Source of the DNA: Leptospira mtsangambouensis
Lineage (GTDB): Bacteria; Spirochaetota; Leptospiria; Leptospirales; Leptospiraceae
Assembly (NCBI RefSeq): GCF_004770475.1
Contig: NZ_RQHK01000002.1
Location: 141,001 to 205,000, forward strand
Length of the DNA stretch: 64,000 nt
Direction: 5' to 3'
The notes under the pieces were generated by a model. That model was not told the origin of the DNA, did no database searches, and saw only the letters and a list, made by a program, of their open reading frames with translations. Shown piece by piece: positions 18,097-27,066 of this stretch (position 1 is the stretch's first letter; each line of letters starts with the position of its first letter). Position numbers and translations under genes: made by a program.

Positions 18097-18930
18097 TTAT
18101 TTAGAGAAGAAAGTACAAAATCCAGCTGGGTATTTTTTTCCTGATTTTTCTGGAATGAATAATTCGGAGGTTTGGTAATTCCCTTTGGTTTTGATTCTAG
18201 AAGATAAAATTCTTTCTAAGGTCAAAGGACTAAACCCTTGGCTATGGCAACTGAGGATGACAAATTCTGGTTTGGAATCGGAGAGTTCCATCAGAGCATC
18301 CATGAGTTCACTTAAGTTTTCTTCAATTTTCCAAACCTCTCCTTTGGACCCACGACCAAAACTCGGAGGGTCAAGGATAAGGCCTTGGTATTTTTTTCCC
18401 CGTTTGATTTCACGACGTATGAATTTCAAAACATCGTCCACAATCCACCTGACTGGTTTGGAATCGAGACCTGAGAGTTTTGCGTTTTCCCTTGCCCAGT
18501 CCACCATTCCTTTGGAGGCGTCGACATGGCAAACACTCATACCTGCATCAAGACAAGCGAGGGTGGATCCTCCCGAATAGGCAAATAGGTTTAAAACTTC
18601 GAGGCCTTGTTTCTTTTTGCCAATCTCTCTGATGCGGTCCCAATTGGTTTCTTGTTCTGGGAAAAGGCCGATGTGGCCAAAAGGTGTGAGTTTGATTTTG
18701 AATGTTAGATTCGAAAATTCGATGGTGAAACTTTCGGGAATTTTCTTTTGGAAATTCCAATGTCCGGCACCAGAATCATTTTTAATGTACTGCGCATGGA
18801 GATCGTTCCAAATTCCAGGGTTTTCTTTTCCATAAGCCGAAGTAGGGGAGGAACGTAGGAGTTTGTAACCACCCACGATTTCTAATTTGGATAAGTCACC
18901 GGAATCCAGGAGCTCGTAACTTTTTGTCAT
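18097..18930 (-). CDS. Class I SAM-dependent methyltransferase (RlmI-like)
   Basis: 277 residues. The Rossmann SAM site is VLNLFAYSGGSTLACLDAGM (about residues 140-160), with the acidic motif VCHVDASKGMVDWARENAKL, IVDDVLKFIRRE, and the catalytic-loop-like LILDPPSFGRGSKGEVWKIE. This arrangement (DPPSFGRG) is that of the RlmI/RlmK-like class of rRNA methyltransferases, although it lacks the N-terminal PUA domain of RlmI. The ATG overlaps the upstream PP2C stop by 4 bp (ATGA), implying coupled translation. Target site unknown. Confidence 0.88.
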   Translation of the reverse strand: MTKSYELLDSGDLSKLEIVGGYKLLRSSPTSAYGKENPGIWNDLHAQYIKNDSGAGHWNFQKKIPESFTIEFSNLTFKIKLTPFGHIGLFPEQETNWDRIREIGKKKQGLEVLNLFAYSGGSTLACLDAGMSVCHVDASKGMVDWARENAKLSGLDSKPVRWIVDDVLKFIRREIKRGKKYQGLILDPPSFGRGSKGEVWKIEENLSELMDALMELSDSKPEFVILSCHSQGFSPLTLERILSSRIKTKGNYQTSELFIPEKSGKKYPAGFCTFFSK

Positions 18931-20858
18931 ACCAATTCCAGGAAAATAAAGGTTAGGTCGTCGTCCCAGTCTTTTATTTCTGTTTTAGAAAATGACTCCA
19001 AGTCTTGGATGAGTTTTATTTTAAAAAGATGATTCGGTATTTCGCGGTTGGCTCTTAAAAATTCGATAAGTCCCGCTTCTCCATACATAGTTCCGTCTGG
19101 ATGAAAACATTCCAAAACTCCATCACTGAGGATGAGGATTCTATCTTTAGGTTCTACTCGATGTGTGGTTTCTTCAATTTGGATTTCCGGAAAAACACCG
19201 ATGATTTTTCCTTTGGGATGAACCTTTATAATTTCTCCACTCGCACGTTGCAGATAGGCACTGGGATGACCCGCCCGGCCAAACCGCCATACTTTCGTAG
19301 AAGTATTGAGATACACATAAGACGCGGTTACATACTGTGGATTACAGTTCCCGTATAACACGCGATTCATTCCTTCTAGAACTTGTTTGGGGGAAGAGAT
19401 ATTGTCTTTTTGGGTAGTAAAGGCAACCTTTCCCATAGCAGAGATCAGTGAAGCAGGAATTCCATGCCCCGAAACATCACAAAGAACAATCCCGAGTTCA
19501 TAAGGATTAGGAGAAAAGTATTCATAAAAATCTCCTCCCACATCTTTCATTGGTTGGATGTAAATTTGCATTTGTAAATTTTTTACATCAGGAATTGTTT
19601 TTGGTAGGGACTGCATGAGAATGTCCCTAGAGATTTTTCTTTCCTTTCTAAGGCTTGTGACTTGGGCGAGAGCCAAATCTTTTTCTTGTCGGAGCAGTTG
19701 GATTCTGTCTGCCAAAGCAAAGGCAAACAAAGTGATGTCGGCAAGGGAAGCGATGGGGAATAACATTTCTTCCAGAAATGCATTGGAGGGAAGGATTCCA
19801 AATTTGAGCAATCCATACACAATGCAGGTAAGGAGCAATAAAACAAAAGCGACAGCAAAATAATAAAAAGATCTAAGCCGTTTGTAAATTCCCCAAATCA
19901 AAACACCAAGTAAACTAACACAAATTAGTAAAGAGAGCCATGTCACTCCAATAGAAGCTTCTGAAATCCCACCAAACAAAGAAATAACGGCATTGAGGAG
20001 TGAAAAAAATCCCAAAACTTGAAAACATCTGGCCATTTTGGGGATTCTAACTTTCAGTTTTAGAAAATTAGATGTGAAGAGAACAAAGAAAAAGAGACAA
20101 ACGCTAAAGAAAAAAGGAATTCCAATCCGTTTCCAAAAATAAGAATCGGGAACAAAAAAATAACTCCAGAAACCAAGTAAAGAAAGTTGCCCGAGTCCAA
20201 AGAACAATACATAACCAATATAATAAAAATAATTTCGATCTCTTACAAAAAACGCAATGGCAAGATTATATAAAATGATGATTCCTATACTTCCAAAAAA
20301 TAATCCATAAACCCACTGTGTGATGTAATCTTCTCTTTGTAGATTCCTTTGGTTGGTAAAAATCAGAGAAAACTGCAAAGAAATCTCTGAATGAATCGCA
20401 ATGAGAATGGTTTCTTTTTCATGCCCTATTCGAAATACAAAATTTCTATGAGGGATTTCTCTTTGGAATACCGGTTGGATGTGACCTGATTTAGATACAA
20501 TATATCGATTTCCATCATTTTTATGGAATAGTTCCACCGAGTCTATGTTATGTGCCTTGATGAGGAGCAGTGGATATTTAGAAGGATCCGGGAAATTTTT
20601 CGGGTTGAGACGAAGCCAAAGAGTTCCTTTTAAAAATCCAAAATTGACAAAGTGATCTTTTATTTCTTTGAATTCACCTATTTGTAATACAGATTCTACA
20701 GGTATGGAAGAATTTGGGTCAATCCAGTAAGAGAACTTTGTTGTGTGGATGAGTCTTTCGCCAATATCGTTTTGTGATTCTGAAAAAAGGGAATTGGTAA
20801 AAAAAAGAGTGAGGCTTATAAAAAAGAAAAAAATCGATTCGATGGATGGTTTTTTCAA
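18927..20858 (-). CDS. 7TMR-DISM sensor with SpoIIE-type PP2C phosphatase domain
   Basis: 643 residues from a TTG at 20858 (no in-frame ATG nearby). The order is: signal peptide (1-27), an extracellular 7TMR-DISMED2-like beta domain (about 30-180), seven membrane segments (about 190-390), a short coiled coil, and a C-terminal PP2C/SpoIIE phosphatase with KDVGGDFYEYF, VLCDVSGHGIPASLISAMGK and RILILSDGVLECFHPDG. Such proteins sense an outside signal and dephosphorylate STAS-type anti-anti-sigma proteins; the STAS gene at 13351-13710 is a possible partner. It lies downstream of gltA, separated by a strong hairpin. Confidence 0.92.
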   Translation of the reverse strand: MKKPSIESIFFFFISLTLFFTNSLFSESQNDIGERLIHTTKFSYWIDPNSSIPVESVLQIGEFKEIKDHFVNFGFLKGTLWLRLNPKNFPDPSKYPLLLIKAHNIDSVELFHKNDGNRYIVSKSGHIQPVFQREIPHRNFVFRIGHEKETILIAIHSEISLQFSLIFTNQRNLQREDYITQWVYGLFFGSIGIIILYNLAIAFFVRDRNYFYYIGYVLFFGLGQLSLLGFWSYFFVPDSYFWKRIGIPFFFSVCLFFFVLFTSNFLKLKVRIPKMARCFQVLGFFSLLNAVISLFGGISEASIGVTWLSLLICVSLLGVLIWGIYKRLRSFYYFAVAFVLLLLTCIVYGLLKFGILPSNAFLEEMLFPIASLADITLFAFALADRIQLLRQEKDLALAQVTSLRKERKISRDILMQSLPKTIPDVKNLQMQIYIQPMKDVGGDFYEYFSPNPYELGIVLCDVSGHGIPASLISAMGKVAFTTQKDNISSPKQVLEGMNRVLYGNCNPQYVTASYVYLNTSTKVWRFGRAGHPSAYLQRASGEIIKVHPKGKIIGVFPEIQIEETTHRVEPKDRILILSDGVLECFHPDGTMYGEAGLIEFLRANREIPNHLFKIKLIQDLESFSKTEIKDWDDDLTFIFLELV

Positions 20859-20869
20859 TTGTGGGTAAT

Positions 20870-20893
20870 GGACAAGGGATTAACCCCTTGTCC
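20870..20893 (-). repeat. Strong hairpin between gltA and the 7TMR-PP2C gene
   Basis: Perfect 9-bp arms (GGACAAGGG / CCCTTGTCC) with a 6-nt loop, starting 15 nt after the gltA stop. No T run follows on either strand. It may stabilise the gltA 3' end or act as a partial terminator; the downstream TTG start of the PP2C gene is only 11 nt away. Confidence 0.65.
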
Positions 20894-20908
20894 TCTTTCG
20901 AATTGGCT

Positions 20909-22198
20909 TTAAGCCTGTTTTTTTGCTGCTTCGTAAGAAATTTCTTTTGGACCAGTGTAAATTTGGCGTGGTCGACCAATCTTTAAACTTGGATCTTCAA
21001 TCATCTCTTTCCACTGAGCAATCCAACCTGGAAGTCTACCCATAGCAAACATTACTGTAAACATGTTGGTAGGAATTCCTAAAGCCCGGTAGATGATTCC
21101 AGAGTAGAAGTCTACGTTTGGATAAAGTTTTCTTTCTACAAAGTATGGATCATTAAGAGCCGCTTCTTCCAATTCTTTTGCAATGTCAAGGAGTGGGTCT
21201 TTGATTCCTAGTTTGTTGAGAACTTTATCACAAGCTACTTTGATGATTTTGGCACGTGGGTCAAAGTTTTTGTAAACACGGTGACCAAATCCATTTAATC
21301 GGAAACTGGAATTTTTGTCTTTGGCTTGTTCTACGATTTTTTTCACAGAAAGCCCACTCTTTTTAATTCCTTCTAACATTTCCAAAACTTCTTGGTTAGC
21401 ACCACCATGACGTGGTCCCCAAAGTGCAAGAATCCCTGCAGAAATCGCTCCATAGAGGTTTGCGAGAGAAGATCCCACCAAACGCACGGTAGACGTTGAA
21501 CAGTTTTGTTCATGGTCTGCATGTAGGATGAGAAGTAAGTTTAATGCAGAAACAATTTCTGGATCGATATGATAGTCTTCCGCAGGAACCGCAAACATCA
21601 TATTCATAAAATTGGATGCATAATCCAATTCGTTGAGTGGATGGATGATCGGTTGGCCGATGGATTTTTTGTAAGCGTATGCTGCAATGGTTGGAAACTT
21701 TGCAAGTAGTCGGATGATGGAAATTTCTCTATGTTCCTCATTCATTGGATCATAACTATCTTGGTAGTACGTAGACAAACAACCCATCATACAAGACATG
21801 ATTGCCATCGGGTGTCCATCTTTTGGAAATCCGTTGAACAGGCGCTTGAGATCCTCATGGATCATTGTATGGTTGGTGATGGAAGTATTCCACTCTTTGA
21901 GTTGTGCGTCGTTTGGAAGTTTGCCGTAAATGAGTAAATATGCTACTTCAGTAAACGTAGATTTAGCGGCCAAATCATCAATGGGAATTCCACGGTAACG
22001 CAAGATTCCTTGTTCTCCATCGAGAAAGGTAATATCACTGGTGCAAGCACCTGTATTCAAATAACCGGAATCAATCGTAACATAACCTGACAATTGGCGG
22101 AGTTTAGTAATATCAATTGCCTTCTCGTCTTCGCTTCCCACTAAAATCGGAAGTTCGAACTCTTTCCCATCCACTTTCAGAATTGCCTTTTCGGACAT
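20909..22198 (-). CDS. gltA: Citrate synthase
   Basis: 429 residues, the length of the hexameric type II (gram-negative) citrate synthase. It condenses oxaloacetate and acetyl-CoA to citrate. Key regions are seen: LNTGACTSDITFLDGEQGIL, ILHADHEQNCSTSTVRLVGS (catalytic His), LWGPRHGGANQEVLEML (catalytic His) and NGFGHRVYKNFDPRAKIIK, with the catalytic Asp further on in NVDFYSGIIY. GGAGAAGAT supplies the ribosome binding site. With sucA/sucB/lpd and mqo elsewhere in the window it indicates an aerobic TCA cycle. Hairpins lie on both flanks. Confidence 0.97.
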   Translation of the reverse strand: MSEKAILKVDGKEFELPILVGSEDEKAIDITKLRQLSGYVTIDSGYLNTGACTSDITFLDGEQGILRYRGIPIDDLAAKSTFTEVAYLLIYGKLPNDAQLKEWNTSITNHTMIHEDLKRLFNGFPKDGHPMAIMSCMMGCLSTYYQDSYDPMNEEHREISIIRLLAKFPTIAAYAYKKSIGQPIIHPLNELDYASNFMNMMFAVPAEDYHIDPEIVSALNLLLILHADHEQNCSTSTVRLVGSSLANLYGAISAGILALWGPRHGGANQEVLEMLEGIKKSGLSVKKIVEQAKDKNSSFRLNGFGHRVYKNFDPRAKIIKVACDKVLNKLGIKDPLLDIAKELEEAALNDPYFVERKLYPNVDFYSGIIYRALGIPTNMFTVMFAMGRLPGWIAQWKEMIEDPSLKIGRPRQIYTGPKEISYEAAKKQA

Positions 22199-22216
22199 AT
22201 CTTCTCCTGTATATCT

Positions 22217-22240
22217 CTGTCTATTTCAAAGGATAGACAG
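22217..22240 (-). repeat. Hairpin in the gltA leader
   Basis: Perfect 8-bp arms (CTGTCTAT / ATAGACAG) with an 8-nt loop lie 18 nt upstream of the gltA ATG, just before its Shine-Dalgarno, and 26 nt after the stop of the lytic transglycosylase gene. It could be an intercistronic stabiliser or terminate part of the upstream message; no T run is present. Confidence 0.6.
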
Positions 22241-22266
22241 GGGAAAGGGTGGGGAAAAGTCATTTT

Positions 22267-24534
22267 TTACAACTTGTGGTATTTTTTCATAATGTCATAG
22301 GCGTAGAAATTTGAGACCACGATGCGACAGTAATCTCTCGACTCTTTGTAAGGAAGGTCTTCCAAAAAATGGTTAAAATCACCGGTATAAACAGACTTCT
22401 TCCACTTCCGTAAATTCCCCGGGCCTCCGTTGTATGCGATGGATGCCCATTTCAATTCGTTGTCGTTGGATTTCAAAAGATAGGCTAAAAATTTTGTCCC
22501 CAAACGGATGGAGGTTTCGGGCTCATAGAGGGAGTAGGAAGTGATTCCCATACGTGAGGCGAGTTCCTTTCCTGTCGCCGGCATAATTTGCATGAGACCC
22601 CGAGCATTGGATCTTGAGGTCGCGGTTTCTTTAAAAAAGGATTCTTGTCGCATCAAAGCATATACCTTGTCTTCGGAGATATCATTTTCCTGGGCGTAAC
22701 GAGAGACGATGTTTTGGTGTGGCCTTGGATACATGCGGACGGAAAGGGAAGTGGGGAGTAAAATGGGGTCATCTGGGATCAAATGTCTTTTGAGAAGAGA
22801 CCTTGTGTGAAATGCAGTATAATATGTGTTATATGTTAAGTCTCCAATCCCCACCAGAATTTCATCCTTTTCTTCTTCGGAAAGGTTCTCTCGTTTGACA
22901 TGAAAATTAACGAGACTTAAACCCAAACTATCTTCTCCGACGCGGAAGTATTCTTTGGCAAGGTTCAAAAGTTTATGCCCTTGGATTCGTGAGCTCATTC
23001 CACCCAGTTTATTTCCTAATTCATAAGAATCTTTTGGGTATACAAATCCTAAGTTTCTACCAAGGATCGCATAAGATTCTTCGGGGATTCCAGCCGTATA
23101 AGATAGATATTCAAATAAATATTCTTTGTTGTAAGTTGGATTGTCCGGTTTGTTTCCTTCTTTGATGATGGATAAAAATTCTTCTCGGATCACTCGTGTA
23201 TAATAAGATCCGGGACAAAGAGCATAATATCGTTTCAGTTCTTTTTTTAACTTCTCCGTCTCACCACTTTCTTTGAGGGATCGTAAGTACCAATACACAA
23301 GTCTGCCTTTGACGGGGAGATTGGGAATTTCAGCAAGGGCTCTTTCAAATTTTGCGAGTGGAGCAAAATTAGATTTTTCACCTTTGCGATCCACAAGGTA
23401 TTCAATCAGTCTGTCCTGGTAAAAAAGATTAAAAGGATATTTCCCTAAATATAAAACTAAATTTTCAAAATACAGTTCACGATCACCTAATCTGTCGTAA
23501 GTGGCTGCAAGTATTCTGTAGTATCCTGCATCTTTTCCAGGAAATGTTTTTAAAAGTTCAATCGCATTTTGGAATTTATTTTGTTGGTATAAAATGTCCG
23601 CCAAACTAACAATCCAAGAGGAATCCATGTCCACAAAGGTTTTATTTGCACGTAAAACCCTAAAAAGTTCATTGATTTTTCCCGTTTTGGTTAAAACAGA
23701 AGTAAGATTTTTGAATCCTTCGTAATAAGCAAGTCTTGTGGAAAAGAGTTCAGGCCTTGTGCGAAACACGGCTTCTTTATCATTATGATTGATCGCAGGC
23801 AAGAGAAGGGTGAATTCTGATGGAGCCAGTTGTAAAATACTTCCCGATCCTTTGTATTTGGACCAGTCCGCAGCAATCATCTGCACAGTAGAGTCAGAAA
23901 GTCCTTCTCTTTGTAGACAATTCAACCATTCTTCTACGGCTGCCTTTTCGTCACCTAATATGAGTTTTGCTTTTCCATACCGATATTGTGTATCCCCTGT
24001 CAGAAGGTATCGTTTGTGCGATTCTTGGATGGAGTTAATTTTATCTAAAATTTCCTTCCATTGGTTGTTTGCGGCAAGGAGACGAACGAGTTCATCAAGT
24101 AGCCTGCGGCAAATCGGATCTTCTTCCAAATTCAATCGATTCAAAAATTGGATTCTTTCTGCCGGAGTGAGATAATTTTTTTGTGTGATTTCTGTATACA
24201 ACTTCCAATAACTTAGTTTAAAAAGGGTGGTTTGGAAAGGCATCGTTTGTGTCAGGATTTTTCTTACTTCTTCTTCCGAGGATTCTGTGACAAAAACACC
24301 GCGCACAAGAGAAATCAAATACCGAAACCGTTTCTCCTTGTCTCCGTTAGGTGCTTTTTCATGGAATTCAATTAAACTATAAACTTCACTTTCACGGGAT
24401 GGGTTTGTATTTCGAAAGTGACTTTCGATTTGCCCCCACTGATGAGATTTGATTAAATATTGAAGGTCAGTGTCCGCAAATAGGGATGTTGTGAAAAAGA
24501 GAAGAATTCTACTTGCTAACCAAAAATGCCTCAT
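22267..24534 (-). CDS. Soluble lytic murein transglycosylase
   Basis: 755 residues. A signal peptide (WLASRILLFFTTSLFADTDL) sends it to the periplasm. A long helical superhelix with TPR-like repeats fills about residues 30-590, as in E. coli Slt70. The SLT domain is at the C-terminus, with the catalytic Glu in YALMRQESFFKETATSRSNA (about residue 631), then RGLMQIMPATGKELASRMG and IAYNGGPGNLRKW. It cleaves peptidoglycan to 1,6-anhydro-muropeptides. It is the first gene of the minus-strand block that ends at 14495 and is divergent from the unknown gene at 24583 (48 bp). Confidence 0.93.
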   Translation of the reverse strand: MRHFWLASRILLFFTTSLFADTDLQYLIKSHQWGQIESHFRNTNPSRESEVYSLIEFHEKAPNGDKEKRFRYLISLVRGVFVTESSEEEVRKILTQTMPFQTTLFKLSYWKLYTEITQKNYLTPAERIQFLNRLNLEEDPICRRLLDELVRLLAANNQWKEILDKINSIQESHKRYLLTGDTQYRYGKAKLILGDEKAAVEEWLNCLQREGLSDSTVQMIAADWSKYKGSGSILQLAPSEFTLLLPAINHNDKEAVFRTRPELFSTRLAYYEGFKNLTSVLTKTGKINELFRVLRANKTFVDMDSSWIVSLADILYQQNKFQNAIELLKTFPGKDAGYYRILAATYDRLGDRELYFENLVLYLGKYPFNLFYQDRLIEYLVDRKGEKSNFAPLAKFERALAEIPNLPVKGRLVYWYLRSLKESGETEKLKKELKRYYALCPGSYYTRVIREEFLSIIKEGNKPDNPTYNKEYLFEYLSYTAGIPEESYAILGRNLGFVYPKDSYELGNKLGGMSSRIQGHKLLNLAKEYFRVGEDSLGLSLVNFHVKRENLSEEEKDEILVGIGDLTYNTYYTAFHTRSLLKRHLIPDDPILLPTSLSVRMYPRPHQNIVSRYAQENDISEDKVYALMRQESFFKETATSRSNARGLMQIMPATGKELASRMGITSYSLYEPETSIRLGTKFLAYLLKSNDNELKWASIAYNGGPGNLRKWKKSVYTGDFNHFLEDLPYKESRDYCRIVVSNFYAYDIMKKYHKL

Positions 24535-24582
24535 GCATACTTCCTATGATTACGAATTTAGAGAGGGAAGGTTCCTCTCCTT

Positions 24583-25782
24583 ATGAGCTTACAAACAGAA
24601 TACAAACTGCAATGGCCGGAATACCGGATTGAATTCCATCCTGGGCCTCCGATTCCAAAAAAGGCCAACCTGAATGAACTTTGGCCAAACCTTCGTGCCT
24701 TTTTTTCGGGCAATCAGTCTCGTTTTGCAAACTATCTCTTCTATTTATCGACCGATTTTTCTGGGGGGTTCAGCCTTTGTTCCGTTCTGGGAGAAAATGA
24801 GGTCACCTTTCGCTTCCGGGACCCGCAACTTGTCTCTCCCTCTCCTTTTCCAAAAGAAACTTTGGAACAAATTTGGGAACTTTGCCAAAAACGTGAGTTT
24901 GAAGAAATGGAAAGGGAGGACTGGGAGCTAATTGGATTTGGGTTTTTGTATTTGGGAAATGTCCTCGAGTTTCGCAATTGGGTTTTGAAAACCAAAGATT
25001 TTTTTGGCCAAACCGATGACAATCGTAGGTTTTTGTTTTTGCTTGGTTGGGAAAGTTCTGAGTTCCCCTATGAAAACTCCATTTTACATATGTTAGTCGA
25101 ATATGAAAGAGGGAACAGAGATTCTATCAATTTTAAAACACTTACCGATGCAGTAACACTAGATTCCCATTGGCAAATTTCAGGAGTTCTGTTTCATGCG
25201 ATCGAAACAGGATGGTTTACCGGAGAAGAAACATTCCGATTTTGGAAATTTCTCATAGGATTTTATGCAGAATGGGATGATTGGGAACAACAAAAATTCC
25301 GTTCTGTTTCACTTGGAAAAATTCCTGCCTTTCCTGCTTTGCGTTACGCCAAACGATATTTTCCATATAACACTTTTGTTTTATACAGACAGGATCTGGA
25401 AACTAATCTTCGAGGTGATTGGACCTATGGAGATGGATTCGGTTATGAACTCACACACCAAATGGATCCCTTTGTGGAAACAGTTGTAAGGTTTCGTAAC
25501 GAAAAAGAAAGGTTCGAGGAAGAACTAAAAAATGAATTATGGAAAAGACCTTATTCATACTTTATCAATTTACAATTGGCTTTTATTCGTTTTGTAAAAA
25601 AAGAAAACCAAAGTTTTTTGGAATTTTATAAAAAAGCCGGAAGACTTAAATATTTACCTATGGCTCTCAATTTGTATTGGAGGGTTTTAAAAGTCAATGG
25701 AGAAGAGGTTCTTTCGAAATCCATTGAACGGACGTTAGTGGCCACTGGCGAATCAACAAACATTCCGGAAGGTTGGGAATAA
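24583..25782 (+). CDS. Hypothetical protein, first gene of the bactofilin cluster
   Basis: 399 residues, no signal peptide or membrane segment, unusually rich in Trp, Phe and Tyr (LGWESSEFPYENSILHMLVE; FRFWKFLIGFYAEWDDWEQQ; KRYFPYNTFVLYRQDLETNL). The pattern is of helical repeats, but no named domain is recognised. It ends one base before the next gene, which encodes a coiled-coil protein, and bactofilin follows. Function unknown; the operon context hints at a structural role in the cell. Confidence 0.7.
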   Translation: MSLQTEYKLQWPEYRIEFHPGPPIPKKANLNELWPNLRAFFSGNQSRFANYLFYLSTDFSGGFSLCSVLGENEVTFRFRDPQLVSPSPFPKETLEQIWELCQKREFEEMEREDWELIGFGFLYLGNVLEFRNWVLKTKDFFGQTDDNRRFLFLLGWESSEFPYENSILHMLVEYERGNRDSINFKTLTDAVTLDSHWQISGVLFHAIETGWFTGEETFRFWKFLIGFYAEWDDWEQQKFRSVSLGKIPAFPALRYAKRYFPYNTFVLYRQDLETNLRGDWTYGDGFGYELTHQMDPFVETVVRFRNEKERFEEELKNELWKRPYSYFINLQLAFIRFVKKENQSFLEFYKKAGRLKYLPMALNLYWRVLKVNGEEVLSKSIERTLVATGESTNIPEGWE

Positions 25783-25783
25783 A

Positions 25784-26557
25784 ATGCCTCTTTCACAAGA
25801 ACAGATTATGGAACTCTCCAAATTGCAGAAAATGCTAAGGAATTTGGAGAAAATTGAAAGAAACGCAAAAAATGATCTGCAAAAGGAAAGAGTTGCCTTT
25901 GACATTGAACGTTACAGGCGGCGTATGCAAGAAGTCTCTCCCGAAGGTATCCCGGATAACTTAGAGCAGACCATGCGGAATGCAAAAACCAGAGAGGAAA
26001 ACCCAGAAAACCTCAAACACAAAGTCATTTCTCAGTATCCTGTAATGAAAATCACTCCCAATTCAAATGATAGCGAAATCAATCAGATTGGAACACTTGT
26101 GAATATTATGGATTTGGAATACATTCCAATCCTTGGAGATGGTCATATTAAATTTGATTATTCCCATGCCACAGAAAGGGATTCTGTTCTCAAATATATG
26201 GAGAACTTACGTAGGAACATGAAAATCCTTGTGGAAACGGTAGAAGAATATGCTGCTGCCGACAAACAAGAGTTTCGTGAACAGCTTTCTCGGATGAAAA
26301 ACAAACAATCCCGTATTTTTATTGCTGAGTCTTTTGAAACTTTGGGTAAATTTCGAGATTTCCTCACTGCAGTGAATAAAGACATCAAAGATGGGGTAAA
26401 TGTCATTATGAACATGGAAGAACCTATCAAATTCAATCCAAGGTTTGAAAAGGCCACGGTTTTGGAAGGTCGTTCCATCATGGAAGGGCTTCGCGAATTT
26501 CAAGAATTTGCGGAAGAGGCATGTGATTTGATTCGACTCCCGTCCTTTCGAGGGTAA
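25784..26557 (+). CDS. Coiled-coil hypothetical protein upstream of bactofilin
   Basis: 257 residues, highly charged and helical. The first 60 residues are a coiled-coil segment (LQKMLRNLEKIERNAKNDLQ), the middle contains LVNIMDLEYIPILGDGHIKF, and the rest is helical (YMENLRRNMKILVETVEEYA; FETLGKFRDFLTAVNKDIKD). No signal peptide. It starts one base after the preceding stop, with GGTTGGGAATAAA as leader, and lies 68 bp before bactofilin. A cytoskeleton-associated role is inference from position only. Confidence 0.72.
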   Translation: MPLSQEQIMELSKLQKMLRNLEKIERNAKNDLQKERVAFDIERYRRRMQEVSPEGIPDNLEQTMRNAKTREENPENLKHKVISQYPVMKITPNSNDSEINQIGTLVNIMDLEYIPILGDGHIKFDYSHATERDSVLKYMENLRRNMKILVETVEEYAAADKQEFREQLSRMKNKQSRIFIAESFETLGKFRDFLTAVNKDIKDGVNVIMNMEEPIKFNPRFEKATVLEGRSIMEGLREFQEFAEEACDLIRLPSFRG

Positions 26558-26625
26558 AAAAACCTTTTCATTCCCGGGGGGAACAAGGACACTGTGAAAA
26601 ATCACATTCACGGACTCGTAACAGC

Positions 26626-27066
26626 ATGGCATTAGTCAAAAATCAGACCGAAGTTACCAATTCAACTATTGGTGAGAATTCTTACTTCAACGGTAAATTC
26701 TTCATCAATGGATCTCTTAAAATTGACGGTAAATTCGAGGGAAAATCCCTCCAAGCCGAACACCTCTACATTGGTGTTACCGGAAAGGTCAAAACCAACA
26801 TCACTGCTGCCAGTGTCATCGTAGAGGGAATTGTTGTTGGAAACGTCACTGCCAGAAACCGCGTGATGCTCCTTCCTACCTCAAAAATTCTAGGAGATAT
26901 CAAAACTCCAGAGCTTATCATCCAAAACGGGGTGATTTTGGAAGGACGTTGTATGATTTCCAACGACCTCAAACACAGTGCCAAAGACCTAATTGAATTG
27001 GAATACTCAAAAGATTCCTTAAGTGTAGAGAAGATTTTTGGGAAACAACCAAACGCAAAAGAATAA
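26626..27066 (+). CDS. Bactofilin
   Basis: 146 residues with the bactofilin right-handed beta-helix core: FNGKFFINGSLKIDGKFEGK, then LYIGVTGKVKTNITAASVIV, GNVTARNRVMLLPTSKILGD and VILEGRCMISNDLK. Bactofilins polymerise without nucleotide into membrane-associated filaments and shape cells, which matters for helical spirochaetes. The short non-helical tails at both ends are typical. It stands directly before pdxA (the stop abuts the TTG of pdxA). Confidence 0.92.
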   Translation: MALVKNQTEVTNSTIGENSYFNGKFFINGSLKIDGKFEGKSLQAEHLYIGVTGKVKTNITAASVIVEGIVVGNVTARNRVMLLPTSKILGDIKTPELIIQNGVILEGRCMISNDLKHSAKDLIELEYSKDSLSVEKIFGKQPNAKE

